64,000 bases of DNA from Theocolax elegans. Taxonomy: Eukaryota > Arthropoda > Insecta > Hymenoptera > Cerocephalidae. The position numbers were made by a program, and so were the translations under genes. Below, one piece after another: positions 45,768 to 56,557 of the stretch; the first letter of the stretch is position 1, and every line of letters starts with the position of its first letter. Under the pieces are notes generated by a model. The model did no database searches, had not been told where the DNA came from, and saw nothing but the letters and a program-made list of their open reading frames with translations. Where the stretch lies: positions 4,553,125 to 4,617,124 of the forward strand of contig CM047429.1 of NCBI GenBank assembly GCA_026168455.1, written 5' to 3'.

Positions 45768-46472
45768 CTAATATTTATTTCTCCTTTAGTTCTTAACTAA
45801 TTTCTAGTCAGGTTACAATAGCCGCGGATTAATTATATTATGAGTGATTTGAGTTTTGATAAAAAAAATTTTTAAGTAAAAATAATGTATTAATTAAATA
45901 TTAAAAGTATTATCATGTATTAATTTCCCTATCATGAATTTACACTTATAATATACAATTACAAGTTTTGAATTTTCGCGCCGTATTATAATATTTCGCG
46001 CGCTTATCTAATAATTGTACATAATTGCGCATGTCAATAAGATTTAAATGACTCATATAATAACCGTCTGTCATGTTTTCATTCGTTTTTACCTGACAGC
46101 TTTTGCTTTTTCTTTGTGTTAACTACGTTGTGTTTTGTTCCAATTATTTATTTATTTATTTATTTATTGTTTATTTATTTATTTATTTTATTTTATTGAT
46201 TTCTATTTTTATAATAATGTGTAAATCACATAAAGGAGAGGTAAATGTTGGCTATATAACCTTAACTTCTGTGCAATACTTATCTTCGAGAATATGTATT
46301 TCTTATACTTTGTCTTTAATTCATAGTGCAACGATTCAGAGATACTACGAAAGAGTTTTTATAATTTTTAATGAATATTGACGTGTAGTAAGTTACCAAT
46401 GTAATAATTATAATATATGTATATTCAATCTTGTTATTATAATCTAATGTAAAATATGTAAAATAAAGGTAA

Positions 46473-46511
46473 TGCCTGAAGAGGATGGAGAATTTCCATC
46501 GAAACGTTGCA
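46473..46511 (+). ncRNA. Hammerhead-like ribozyme at the Penelope 3' end
   Basis: Stem I TGC (46473-46475) / GCA (46509-46511). Core CTGAAGA is 46476-46482, followed by one extra G. Stem II is GATGGA/TCCATC (46484-46489 with 46495-46500), then GAAAC and GTT, with T46508 cleavable. It is the same layout as 21855-21897 and directly ties this motif class to Penelope. Confidence 0.65.
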
Positions 46512-46520
46512 ATGTAATGT

Positions 46521-46849
46521 AAACAATACAGTGTGTTCATCAATTATCGATACAATACCTAATCTACAATTTCAACTGCGTGGACGACAATAATATAACT
46601 AAAGAACTTGTAGGTTATGATTCACCAATAATTATATATAAACCAAAAATTGATCTATGTATTTAAAACATTCTGTTATTCTGTTCAACAATAATTTTTG
46701 TACATTTCAGAATACTGTTTCATGTGGTTATTGCTCGGTTAGATGCATTGAAAATGATGCTTCAAAACACTACTGCCTGAAGTTTTTTAAACAATTTTTT
46801 ATTGATTATGATTCAAACCTATTATGGGGAGTCAGTGGTAAATAGATCC
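46521..46849. other. Short unassigned stretch
   Basis: AT-rich. A 62-codon open frame ends at 46845 and contains a Cys cluster but no recognisable domain. It is probably host or older repeat sequence between two retroelements. Confidence 0.4.
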
Positions 46850-46851
46850 AT

Positions 46852-46882
<31 letters not shown>

Positions 46883-47167
46883 TTAACCAGTATCAGAAAA
46901 TACATAGAATTCCTTAGAATTACATAGCTTTCCCCACAGAGATATAATGCACATATCTGTTGGTGGAACTGGCAAGATACTAAAGTATCTAAGACTTATA
47001 TACTAAAATTACATAATATACTTACATACTAAAATGACATAGTTAAATTCTTTTACTATATACTATATAACATCCATAAAAGGCTATTAACTCATAAAAT
47101 CACAAAGGCAACATTAAACAAATCATAATAAAGATTCAATTTATAAATAAAATTTGTATAGATTTTT

Positions 47168-50100
47168 TTAAATATTATTAACTATCCAGTCTTTCAATTT
47201 TATCTTTTTGTTTTTTTTATTTAATTCTTTTAGACTAATTGGTAGCATATTAAACAAACCTATAGCTTTGATATAACTATTTTTTTTGCTAACAGTTTTT
47301 TTGAATCTTGGAATAGGTAGATTCTTATTTCTAGTTATACTGTTCGAAGACATAAACAGATTACTTAAACTATTATAATGATATGATAAACAATTTAACG
47401 CATATAATTGTTCTATATTTAACGGGTAATCTTTAGTTATAAATTTATTTTTATTTATTATTTTTAATATTTTTTTTTGTAAATTATGCAGCAAGCTTAT
47501 ACTATTCATATACGCACCACCCCATGCTATAATACCATAACTAATAACACTATTGAACAGTGCATAATATAACATTTTAAGTGTTGTTATATTCATATAA
47601 TTTGCAAGTTTATGAAAAATGAATATTAGGTACTTAGTTTTATTAACTAAATATTCTATATGTAAAGACCAATTCATTCTATAATCAAATATTAAACCTT
47701 GATATTTGGTATTTTTCACTCTTTTTAGCTTATTGTTATTAATTTGGATATCATAATTATCATTTTCATAATCTGGAACGCTATCTATATAATTTCCAAA
47801 TGTAATATATGTTGACTTTTCTATATTTAAAGATAACTTGTTTAAGGCTAACCAATTTGCAATCCAGTTTAATTCAATATTCATCTTATTTTTAACTTTT
47901 TCCCAAGTATCTTCGGTAACAATTAATGCTGTATCATCTGCATATGAGATTATATTTCTTTTAACATGTCGTTTACATATATTATTATTATTTTAATATT
48001 TTTTTTTGTAAATTATGCAGCAAGCTTATACTATTCATATACGCACCACCCCATGCTATAATACCATAACTAATAACACTATTGAACAGTGCATAATATA
48101 ACATTTTAAGTGTTGTTATATTCATATAATTTGCAAGTTTATGAAAAATGAATATTAGGTACTTAGTTTTATTAACTAAATATTCTATATGTAAAGACCA
48201 ATTCATTCTATAATCAAATATTAAACCTTGATATTTGGTATTTTTCACTCTTTTTAGCTTATTGTTATTAATTTGGATATCATAATTATCATTTTCATAA
48301 TCTGGAACGCTATCTATATAATTTCCAAATGTAATATATGTTGACTTTTCTATATTTAAAGATAACTTGTTTAAGGCTAACCAATTTGCAATCCAGTTTA
48401 ATTCAATATTCATCTTATTTTTAACTTTTTCCCAAGTATCTTCGGTAACAATTAATGCTGTATCATCTGCATATGAGATTATATTTTCTTTTAACATGTC
48501 GTTTACATATATTATAAAAAGCAAAGGTCCAAGTATAGTTCCTTGAGGAACGCCTGTTTTAACAATCTTATTATGACTTACAGTATCATCAATTCTCACT
48601 ATCTGCTGTCTATTAGTAAGATATGAAAACATTAATTTATGTGCATTACCTCTAATTCCATAATTGTAAAGTTTATTCAGTAATATGTTATGATCTACCG
48701 TATCAAAAGCCTTCGCCAAGTCTAGAAATGCTATAGCCAAAGGTTTACTGTTGTCCAAGTTATTGTAAATTTTATTGGTTATTTTCTGTAGGGCATCGTT
48801 AGTGCCTCTATTTTGTATAAATCCAAATTGATTCTCTGAGAATATGTTACACTCTTTGAAAAATTTACAGATCCTTATATATATTATCTTTTCTAAAATT
48901 TTTGCTAAATTAGAAATTAATGAAATTGGTCTATAATTTTCAATTTTCTTCTTACTACCATTTTTATGAATTGGTATAATCATTGCATTTTTAAGAGATT
49001 CAGGCCAAACAGCTTTTTCTATGCATAAATTAAAAATGTGAACTAATGGATCCAAAATATATTTAATTAGTGACTTCAATGTTTTAGTGTCGATTTTATC
49101 CGAACCACCATTTTTTATTTCAAAATCATTTATTATATTATAAACTTCTATCGGATCTGTCGGAATCATAAATATAGTTTTGTTATTGAAATCAGGCAAC
49201 CGGATATCGACACTATCAATTTCAAGAATTTTATTTCTCAATTCAATACCAATGTCAGTAAAGTAATTATTCATAACATTAGCAATATCCTCTGTATTCG
49301 TTATTCTATTTTTATATTTATCAAGGATAGCAGTAATTTTCTCTTGTTTTTTAGTATTTTTACCTAGTTTTTGATTTACAATATTCCATAAATTTTTTGG
49401 TTTATTAATAGCTTTTTTAATCACATCATATTCATATTTAATTTTTGCATCTTTAATTACTCTGTTTAGCACTTTATCATAATTTTTGTATTCCATCCTG
49501 TTATCAAAATTATTTACATCCATCATCCAAATTCTATAAAGCATTTCTTTTCTATTACATGAAACAATAATTCCCTTAGTTATCCAAGATTTTCTTGGTT
49601 TCAATTTATCTGATTTTTTATTATTAATTCTAAATGTTGCACTATTAATACATTCCTTTATATTATCAATTAAACAATTAATTGCCAATGATGGATCTTT
49701 CATTAATAATATCTGATTCCAATTAAGTTTTTTAGCAATTTTATTAAGTTTATCATAACAAATTTTTGATCGCATTTTATAGTTCCCACTATGTTTTATA
49801 TTTTTTATTGATAAAAATAATGGAAAGTGATCCGTAAATGAATCAGTTAATTTAGCCGCCTTAACATTTACATTACTATTTTTATAAAAGAAGTTATCTA
49901 TACATGAACCCATTGTGTTAGTATTTGCTAATCTTGTTCCAGTTTGAAAACATGGAATGTACCCATATTCAAGAAAATTATTTAAAAATTCCTGACTAAT
50001 GTTATCATGACTAGAGATGTCTATATTGAAATCTCCAACAATAATATGATTAGAAACATTTTTCTTTAATTTTAATAGTTCTTATATACTCATTAAGAAT

Positions 50101-50549
50101 TCTACTTTATGAATATCATGCGATCTATATAAAGAAGTGATTTCGATGGTTTTTTCACGATTAGAGGTTATGTTTGTATTCAACATTCTTAAATTATCTA
50201 TTTGAATAATGTCTGTATTCTCAGTTATATCTTCAGCCATATAGACAACAACTCCATCTGCTCTATTAATTTGACTATTGTTATAATAAATTTTGTAACC
50301 TTTTAAACTAAAATATTTATAATATTGAAGTGACCAAGTTTCTACGCAAATGACCATAAATGGTTTAATTTCAAGACGATTAATCAAAATTTCCAATTTA
50401 TTGAAATTAGCATTCAAACTTCGTATATTAACATAAAGTATAAAATTCTTATTTGAATTGGTAAATTTATTAAGAGTGTCGATATCGCTGACGATTTCTT
50501 TTAATACGTTACAATTAATTATGTTATCAATAATATTAAAGTTATCCAT
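47168..50549 (-). pseudogene. LINE ORF2: endonuclease and reverse transcriptase, broken
   Basis: The endonuclease starts at 50549 (NIRSLNANF, CVETW) and continues past an in-frame TAA at 50082 to the GDFNID motif; the frame is otherwise unchanged, so this is a single nonsense change. The reverse transcriptase (49913 leftward) has NYRPISLIS, FLDLAKAFDTVDH, GVPQGTILGPLLFIIYVND and the catalytic YADDTALI. The C-terminal part then runs into the tandem duplication and stops at 47988; the true C-terminus is on the second copy, 47884-47168. So the gene has a stop codon and an internal duplication. Confidence 0.9.
47462..48519 (-). repeat. 529-bp tandem duplication within LINE ORF2
   Basis: 47462-47990 matches 47991-48519 with offset 529, almost perfectly (one T fewer in a run near 47957). 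The junction has short (ATT)n. Confidence 0.9.
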
Positions 50550-50587
50550 CTTTTACTTATTTAGAATTTCTTAAATTTACTTAAATA

Positions 50588-51985
50588 TTATTTATTAGAA
50601 GACAATGATGAAATCGATGTTAATGTTCTTGATTTCAAAATACTTTTCTTCTTAGTAACATTTTGAAAGATCTCTATATTACCGATATATCTTGGTATTA
50701 TCGGACTCATAGGATAATCCGTGTTTCCTAATTCCTTCTTGATTCTATTTTTCAACACTTGGCAGCACATGCTATCATTAACCACGTGTTTGCAGTCATA
50801 ATTCATTTTATATTTTTGGTTATGAAACTTACAATTTACACAATTTAAATTATCTGTTTGTGTACATTCAATTGTATTATGATGACCTGAACACTTTAAA
50901 CAAACTTTTTCATTTAAGCACTTGTAACTATTATGTCCAAATCTTCCACACTTCAAACATGGTCTTGTATTTATTATATCGTATACTTTACAGTATTGAA
51001 ATCCAACAAACACTTTATAGTTATTTTCTCTTATTTTTTTATAAATTTCATTTGTAACTTCAACTATTAAACTTTCTTGTTTTAATTTTTCATTTACATA
51101 GCTATGCAATACTTTACAGCCAGTTGAGAAATCTTTAAAGTTCCTTTCATTTATATCATTTTCAAGAGACAATTTATCCATTTTTTCTATATTCTGTATA
51201 CCAATAATTTTCACTTTGGGTTTTAATAACTCTTCTTTTTTAACTTCACATAAACTAGATAATTTTTCTTTTAATATTTTTTCAGCTTCTGTAATACTTG
51301 TTTCACTCATATAATCAATTATAATTTCATCATCACTTTTCATAAATATATTTTTTGTCTGAATTGATTTCTTTTTTATCATATAGTGATTTACATGTTT
51401 TTTTAGATCAAAAGTATCTTCTTTCCTTTTCTTTTTAACTATTAGTTTAGGAAGTTTCTTTGGCTTAGGTGGTACATTATTTACAACTTGTGAAAATGTT
51501 TGTTTTTTAAATTCTATCTTGTTTGAATTTTCCTTTTCTAAAGCACTTTTTAATAATTGATTTTTATCATTCATTTCTGCCACTAATTGTTTCAGTAAGG
51601 TGTTTTCAATTCTTAAAGTTTCAGTTTCAGTCTGCTCATCATTAATATTGCAATCAATATTGTTCGTTTCGTTTATTATATCATTTAGATATTCTTCTCG
51701 TATCTGCGTTCTTTGTAATAATTTAATTTGTGCTATAATATACTTTGCTGTATCACTCAAGGCTGCTTCATTTGATTTTTTTGAGGTTAAGTTTAGTCCT
51801 TTATGTTCCGGACATATTATTAGCGAACTGCTTAATGTAATACCACTTTTTATTCTCACATAATCACTTTTGTGATAAATACTTTCACATATTAAACAAA
51901 TAACTACTTTAACTTTACTTTTTGGATGACATTTATAAAAAACTTCTTCGTCGTTGTCAGGAGGCTCTTCACCTCCTGACGCCAT
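50588..51985 (-). CDS. LINE ORF1: nucleic-acid-binding gag-like protein
   Basis: Start chosen at ATG 51983-51985 (MASGGEEPPD); upstream in-frame codons look like leader. An N-terminal Cys/His cluster resembles a PHD-type finger (KCHPKSK, VICLICESIYHKSDY, CPEHKG). A leucine-rich coiled-coil stretch follows at about residues 120-150, then a long basic region. Three zinc knuckles sit near the C-terminus (CLKCGRFGHNSYKC, CLKCSGHHNTIEC, CVNCKFHNQKY). Such proteins package LINE RNA. The frame is intact at 465 residues. Confidence 0.82.
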   Translation of the reverse strand: MASGGEEPPDNDEEVFYKCHPKSKVKVVICLICESIYHKSDYVRIKSGITLSSSLIICPEHKGLNLTSKKSNEAALSDTAKYIIAQIKLLQRTQIREEYLNDIINETNNIDCNINDEQTETETLRIENTLLKQLVAEMNDKNQLLKSALEKENSNKIEFKKQTFSQVVNNVPPKPKKLPKLIVKKKRKEDTFDLKKHVNHYMIKKKSIQTKNIFMKSDDEIIIDYMSETSITEAEKILKEKLSSLCEVKKEELLKPKVKIIGIQNIEKMDKLSLENDINERNFKDFSTGCKVLHSYVNEKLKQESLIVEVTNEIYKKIRENNYKVFVGFQYCKVYDIINTRPCLKCGRFGHNSYKCLNEKVCLKCSGHHNTIECTQTDNLNCVNCKFHNQKYKMNYDCKHVVNDSMCCQVLKNRIKKELGNTDYPMSPIIPRYIGNIEIFQNVTKKKSILKSRTLTSISSLSSNK

Positions 51986-52066
51986 TTTTATGTCATTTGA
52001 TTTAAGTATTTTGCAGCTTATACTAAATTGTATTGACGTACAAAAAATGGAGAAGGAATTTACTCT

Positions 52067-53075
52067 TTGACAAGCGAGCAGTATAATGAAGTACAGAAAT
52101 TCATAAGCAATGAAGAGAATTCCGCAAATAACTATCAATCCAGTATTAGCCTATCAACCTCAAATAGAAGCAGTAAAAAGCCTTTAAATGCTGTACAGAT
52201 TAAATTGGACCAAGAGGAGCAGTTAATTATGGAGGTAATGAATCGTCCACCTCTATGGGAATATAACAATCCCATTAGCCCAGCGAGGAAAAGTATTAAA
52301 ACAAAAATTATGGATAGAAGTATCAAGTGCTGTAAAAGGTATATAATAAGTTTCTACAGATTAAATTGGAACAAGAGGAGGAGCATGTTAATTATGGAGG
52401 TAATGAATCGTCCACCTCTAGGGAATATAACAATCCCATTAGCCCCAGCGAGGAAAAGTATTAAAACAAAAATTATGGATAGAAGTATCAAGTGCTGTAA
52501 AAGGTATATAATAAGTTTTTCATGTTTATATAAATATTTAATACTAGTTCTAACTTAATGTTTAATTATTCATCCTACATATAAACGACTGTAATTAACG
52601 TATAATTATTATATTTTAAAATATAATATTAGGCTGCTTTACTGCTGATGGAGCCAAAAAGAAATTTAAATCGCTCGTAGATACCTTTAGAAACATTGTT
52701 CGAGCCGAACATTGTTCAAGTGGATCTGCACGTAAAACATCCAATACTTTAAATGGCCTCATTATCAGACAATGGAATTTATGATCCAATGAGTGCCTTG
52801 AAGTTGAACCTGATACTTCTAATAAAAAAAGAAGGAAACAAGCAATTGCACCTGACAACGATTCAACTGCATTGGAAAAAATAGCTGAAGCTTTAATAAG
52901 TGAGTCATCGAAGCAAATTGTTTTACCATCACCACCTAGACGCACTGAAATAGACTCGTGTATGAATTTGATAGGCTGCCGATTACAGAAAATATCAGAA
53001 GAATATATATCCGATGCTTGTCAAGATATGCTTCTGTATTCTTTGAAAGTTATGAAAAAATATCAAAATTTATAA
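52067..53075 (+). pseudogene. Harbinger MADF-domain accessory protein, degenerate
   Basis: Contains a MADF-like start (EVMNRPPLWEYNNPIS) that occurs twice because of a 161-base tandem duplication (52196-52356 and 52357-52519). Further on lies the domain's second half (KKKFKSLVDTFRNIVRAE), broken by an in-frame TGA near 52790, and a BESS-like tail (SCMNLIGCRLQKISEEY) ending at 53075. In such elements this protein helps the transposase reach DNA and the nucleus. Confidence 0.65.
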
Positions 53076-53340
53076 TTTAAATTTCATAATTATTAATTCT
53101 TGTTTTTGAATTGAATATTTATACAAATAATAGACATATAATTATGTGCCTGTTAAATTATAATTTAAAGCTAAAATATATTTAAGTGCAGATTTTATTA
53201 CAGTGCAGGCAAAGAAAAAAATTTATTTACTTATAATTGTTTTCTTATTTGTAACCTAAATTTTATATGTTACTAATGATGTATTCAAGTTTATGAGTAT
53301 AGTTAAATAAAATAATAATAATTGCAGTTGTAGTTGTATT

Positions 53341-53769
53341 CTTGATTTTGTGCACTCTTTTTCCTGGCACTTCCTACCGTTTATCCCCCTGGGGACTTTA
53401 ACGGTGTCCACCTACCACCTATGTGTGGGTGCTTTTATCCCTCCCTTAAAAACCCCACTATCTCGCATTCGCCCGGGGTTATGCCCGTGGATGAGGGAAA
53501 CCTGTGAAGCAGGGAAAACCTCACCCGAGATGGCCGGTGTATTCGAAACATTCTTTTTGGGTGTCAAAGTCACATTGCATAGGCCTTGACACCGAAACCG
53601 AATGTTTCACACCTCCCGCTCACGTTGTGAAGTGTGGAAAAACACCTAACCGATCCCGAAAGCCGCACAAGAATGGTGTCACCCATCCAAGTACGAACCG
53701 CACTCAGTGCTGCTTAACTTTCGTGATCGGCCGAGGTGCGTCTCTGCCACTCCGCCACCGCGTCGGTTT
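53341..53769 (-). mobile_element. 5S-rRNA-derived SINE
   Basis: Minus strand: the head matches the internal promoter region of 5S rRNA (GATCACGAAAGTTAAGCAGC, then GTACTTGGATGGGTGAC), at about 53680-53735. It is preceded by a tRNA-like GGTGGCGGAGTGGCAGAGACGC. The body is GC-rich and unrelated to surrounding DNA. Perfect 16-base target duplications, CAGTTGTAGTTGTATT, lie at 53325-53340 and 53770-53785. Box A, intermediate element and box C suggest RNA polymerase III transcription. Short open frames inside are meaningless. Confidence 0.85.
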
Positions 53770-53983
53770 CAGTTGTAGTTGTATTTATTTAAAAAATAAT
53801 GTGTACAGTTGTTAAAATAATATTTATAAAATATATAATAAATATTAATGTTATAATTTAATTGCAGTTTTCGTACTGCCAAGGAACAGCACCTTCACTG
53901 TTAAAGTAAGCGCAAAATTCATCTCTAATAGAAATAGCAGTCCGACTACTTGTATTTGTTCCTAATTTTGTTATATTCTGGAA

Positions 53984-54922
53984 CTACCACTGCTCTGTTA
54001 AATCATGCCATTTTCCAGGAATCATGGTACCATCTTTGTATCTATCAATCATTTGAGGAGTCACATAATTGTCATAACCAATATCTTGCCTTCTAATCCA
54101 ATTATGTAAACAAACAGCTGCTTGAACAACTTTTTCTGCTGTCTTTACCGAACTGATTATTGGTTTCCTGAAAATTCTCCATTGACTTGCTAATAGGCGA
54201 TAGTTATATATTTCTCTTTCTGAAGTTAAACTTCTCCCTGGATAAGGTCTTAATAAAAAATGTGTTAAAGGAAATCCTTCGTCTCCCACTAAACAATATG
54301 GCAAATCTGGACCATCCACTGTTATTGGTGTTGGGTCTGGTAAATTCATTTTATTTAAAATAAATTTCTGTCCAAATGTGAAATTTTTAAATACCGTGCT
54401 ATCACTTCCTCTTCCAAATGCTCCAATATCAACAAATGTGAAAAGATAATTAGCAGCACAGACCGCAAGGAGAACGATGCTATGGGAGTCCTTATAATTG
54501 AAAAATGATTGCATTGTTCGGACACTGTAAAACATTCTTATGTTAATGGACATTATAAAGCAGCGTGCTGAATAATTAATTTTTGAAATAGTATATATGT
54601 ATGCATATACTAGTAATAGTTATAAAATAAGAATTGATACAATATTGACAAAATAGCAGAAAAATGTAATTAAAAGCTTTTGGAAACTTTAACGATGTTA
54701 ACCAATATTATTTGCCACTTAATTGTATACCTGTATTACAATGTGTTTTTCGTCAATTGCTCCAATGCAGTAGTTGAAATTCCATAATTCTTCGAAATCC
54801 TTTACAATTGTCATCCAATCTTCTGATTTCAATTGTAGTGATAAAACATGATTATGAAGACAATCCCATATAGCAGTACAGGTTTCCAGTATAATATTAC
54901 TTACAGTAGTCAAGCCTCGCAA
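53984..54922 (-). pseudogene. PIF/Harbinger DDE transposase, inactivated
   Basis: N-terminal piece 54922-54719 carries the first catalytic Asp (IGAIDEKH) and ends at a good donor (GT after ATACAG). The second piece carries SFFNYKDSHSIVLLAVC, the second Asp (FTFVDIGAFGRGSD), PYCLVGDEGFPLTHFLLRPYPG and HNWIRR. There is a frame change between the apparent acceptor near 54535 and SFFNYK. In addition the segment between YNYRL and LASQWRIFRKP lacks about 15 residues that in relatives contain the catalytic Glu (R-x3-E-x-AFG). The enzyme cannot be active. Confidence 0.85.
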
Positions 54923-55049
54923 ATACTAATATTGTATAGAACTCGTCATGTCTCTAGATGCTAAATACCTGATAAATAATTACATAAATAAAGATTAAAT
55001 ATTGTTTGATTCATAATAATTTCTTATTTAAGCAATGCCCTACTAAAAA

Positions 55050-55096
55050 TTATCACGTGATTATCGCGTGGATAGCTACGTGATTATCACGTGATA
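55050..55096. repeat. Palindromic TATCACGTGAT block
   Basis: TATCACGTGAT and ATCACGTGATA flank a short centre, giving an inverted repeat with repeated CACGTG (E-box) words. It resembles the core of the 135-bp MITE at 32736. Confidence 0.6.
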
Positions 55097-56099
55097 TATG
55101 AAAATTTTTGTTTTTTTATAAATGTAATCTTAGACACGGAGTTGATGGGATTCAATTTCACAGAAACTAAACTGGCCATTCACAAAAAAAATCCTTTATT
55201 CGCCACGTTATTAATATACGAGGCAAAGTAAAGGCATAGAATATGATCCAAGTCGCTTTTACCTTCCTACTTTGCCTCCATATAAGCCCTACGCGCACGC
55301 TAATCTATAACGGGTAACTGGCAGCCACCTATCGGTCGTAACTGCCCTGCCAGCACAAAACGTCTTAAATACGTTATCAGACGTTTTTAAAACGTTTAAA
55401 ACGCTTAAAAACGTTTTAAAAACGTCTTCGAGGCGGACAGTGCTATTAGGGTGGTAATACCGTGAGCAATTACAGTTGTCATATTTCAAAACCGTTTCGA
55501 AGCAATTGCTGCATTAAAACACATTTTTCTTCTATTTTCTGTATTTATAATATTTGCGCATTCTCTTAACCATGTATAATATATGTCTTTATACATAATT
55601 TTAAGTTTTAATTTCAACTTCAGCTCAAGTGTCAATACTGAATAACGTTAATTACATACGTACAGGCTACGTTCGACCGATTGAAAAGATAGCGTTGTAG
55701 CATTGTAGCGTGAGCATGAAAAGGTACGAGAGGATATTATTTACAGCGTTACTGCATTTGATTAATTCATAAACAAAAACGTATGTAGAGGGGATATCTT
55801 CCAACGCTACAGCGTTTCAGCAATAGCGTGAAATTGCGCCTTAAGGTTTCTTCACTCCAAGGTAAGTGCATAAATTTTTTTGCAATGATCATGCTACTAG
55901 ATTCATCGTTATAAGGCAACAAATATACATTTCTATTAATATTTCGGGCACTTTTCCTAGATATTTTGACCATAAGTGATCATAATGATTTAGACCCACT
56001 CCGGAAATTTTTAGGCATTTCCTAACTATAAAAAGACATCTTTTAGATAGTATTAGGTTACCAGAATCCGGAGTAGAATTGCTGATTTTCACTATTTAA

Positions 56100-56440
56100 G
56101 GTTTAAATAGCTTACAAGAGTGTGACAGCATACATTTATGTCTTTAAAAGTATTTTTAATGAAAAATTGAGAAAATTTTACAAAAAAAGTTATATTTATG
56201 TTTTTAGTGAAAAATGCATCCCCTGGGAGTTACAAATTCATGAAAATGAGCATATAATGCAAAAAAGTGCTAAAACATCAACTTTGACTCCCTGTAACTT
56301 AAAATAATGGCCACGAAAAAATCTGAAAAAATTCAGAAGAACTACTGGATACCTCTAAAACATATTCCCACAGTTATAGTTCTATTTATTTTTTTCATCT
56401 TCGATGTCACAGAGAACCACCCATATATATATTGTAACGG
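56100..56440. repeat. Half copy of a foldback-type repeat
   Basis: Ends in GAGAACCACCCATATATATA, akin to the end of the block at 40430-40640, with similar internal word order. The matching arm is absent. Confidence 0.45.
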
Positions 56441-56513
56441 ATTTGCTATTTTTAATAATAATAAAAAAAAATTTTAAAATAGTAAACAAATTTGTTTGCT
56501 TCCTATGAAGCTT

Positions 56514-56557
56514 GTACCAGAAGTGGCCTGCAAAACCTGGCAGACGAAACGTCGTAC
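56514..56557 (+). ncRNA. Degenerate hammerhead-like motif
   Basis: Stem I GTAC/GTAC is 56514-56517 with 56554-56557. The core reads CAGAAGT instead of CTGANGA, so U4 and A9 are mutated. Stem II is CTGC/GCAG with a mismatch, then GAAACGTC. It probably marks an old Penelope-type 3' end. Confidence 0.5.

Larger units (their letters stand above)
44235..46520 (+). mobile_element. Penelope-like element, 5'-truncated
   Basis: Contains the reverse transcriptase and GIY-YIG endonuclease of an endonuclease-positive Penelope-like element, a 3' untranslated region from 45768, a (TTTA)n-rich run at about 46145-46195 and, near the 3' end, a hammerhead-like motif at 46473-46511. The N-terminal part of the usual roughly 800-residue protein is missing. 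The left border at about 44235 is inferred from where similarity starts. Confidence 0.88.
46850..52060 (-). mobile_element. CR1/Kiri-like LINE with internal duplication
   Basis: Reads leftward: ORF1 (51985-50588), ORF2 (from 50549), 3' untranslated region about 46881-47167 and a (TAAA)n tail at 46850-46880. ORF2 has endonuclease and reverse transcriptase but no RNase H. The NIRSLNANFNKLEIL opening of the endonuclease and the SENQFGFIQNRGTNDAL motif are typical of the CR1/Kiri group. No target duplication was found. A 529-base tandem duplication disrupts ORF2. Confidence 0.85.
52067..54960. mobile_element. PIF/Harbinger-like DNA transposon, inactivated
   Basis: A MADF/Myb-like gene on the plus strand (52067-53075) and a DDE transposase on the minus strand (54922-53984) face each other, the usual two-gene layout of PIF/Harbinger elements. 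Between them sits a 5S-derived SINE (53341-53769). Terminal inverted repeats were not identified, so the outer limits are approximate. Confidence 0.75.

Noticed and set aside
53350..53815. Two open frames of 79 and 103 codons
   Set aside because: They lie within the 5S-derived SINE, which is non-coding.
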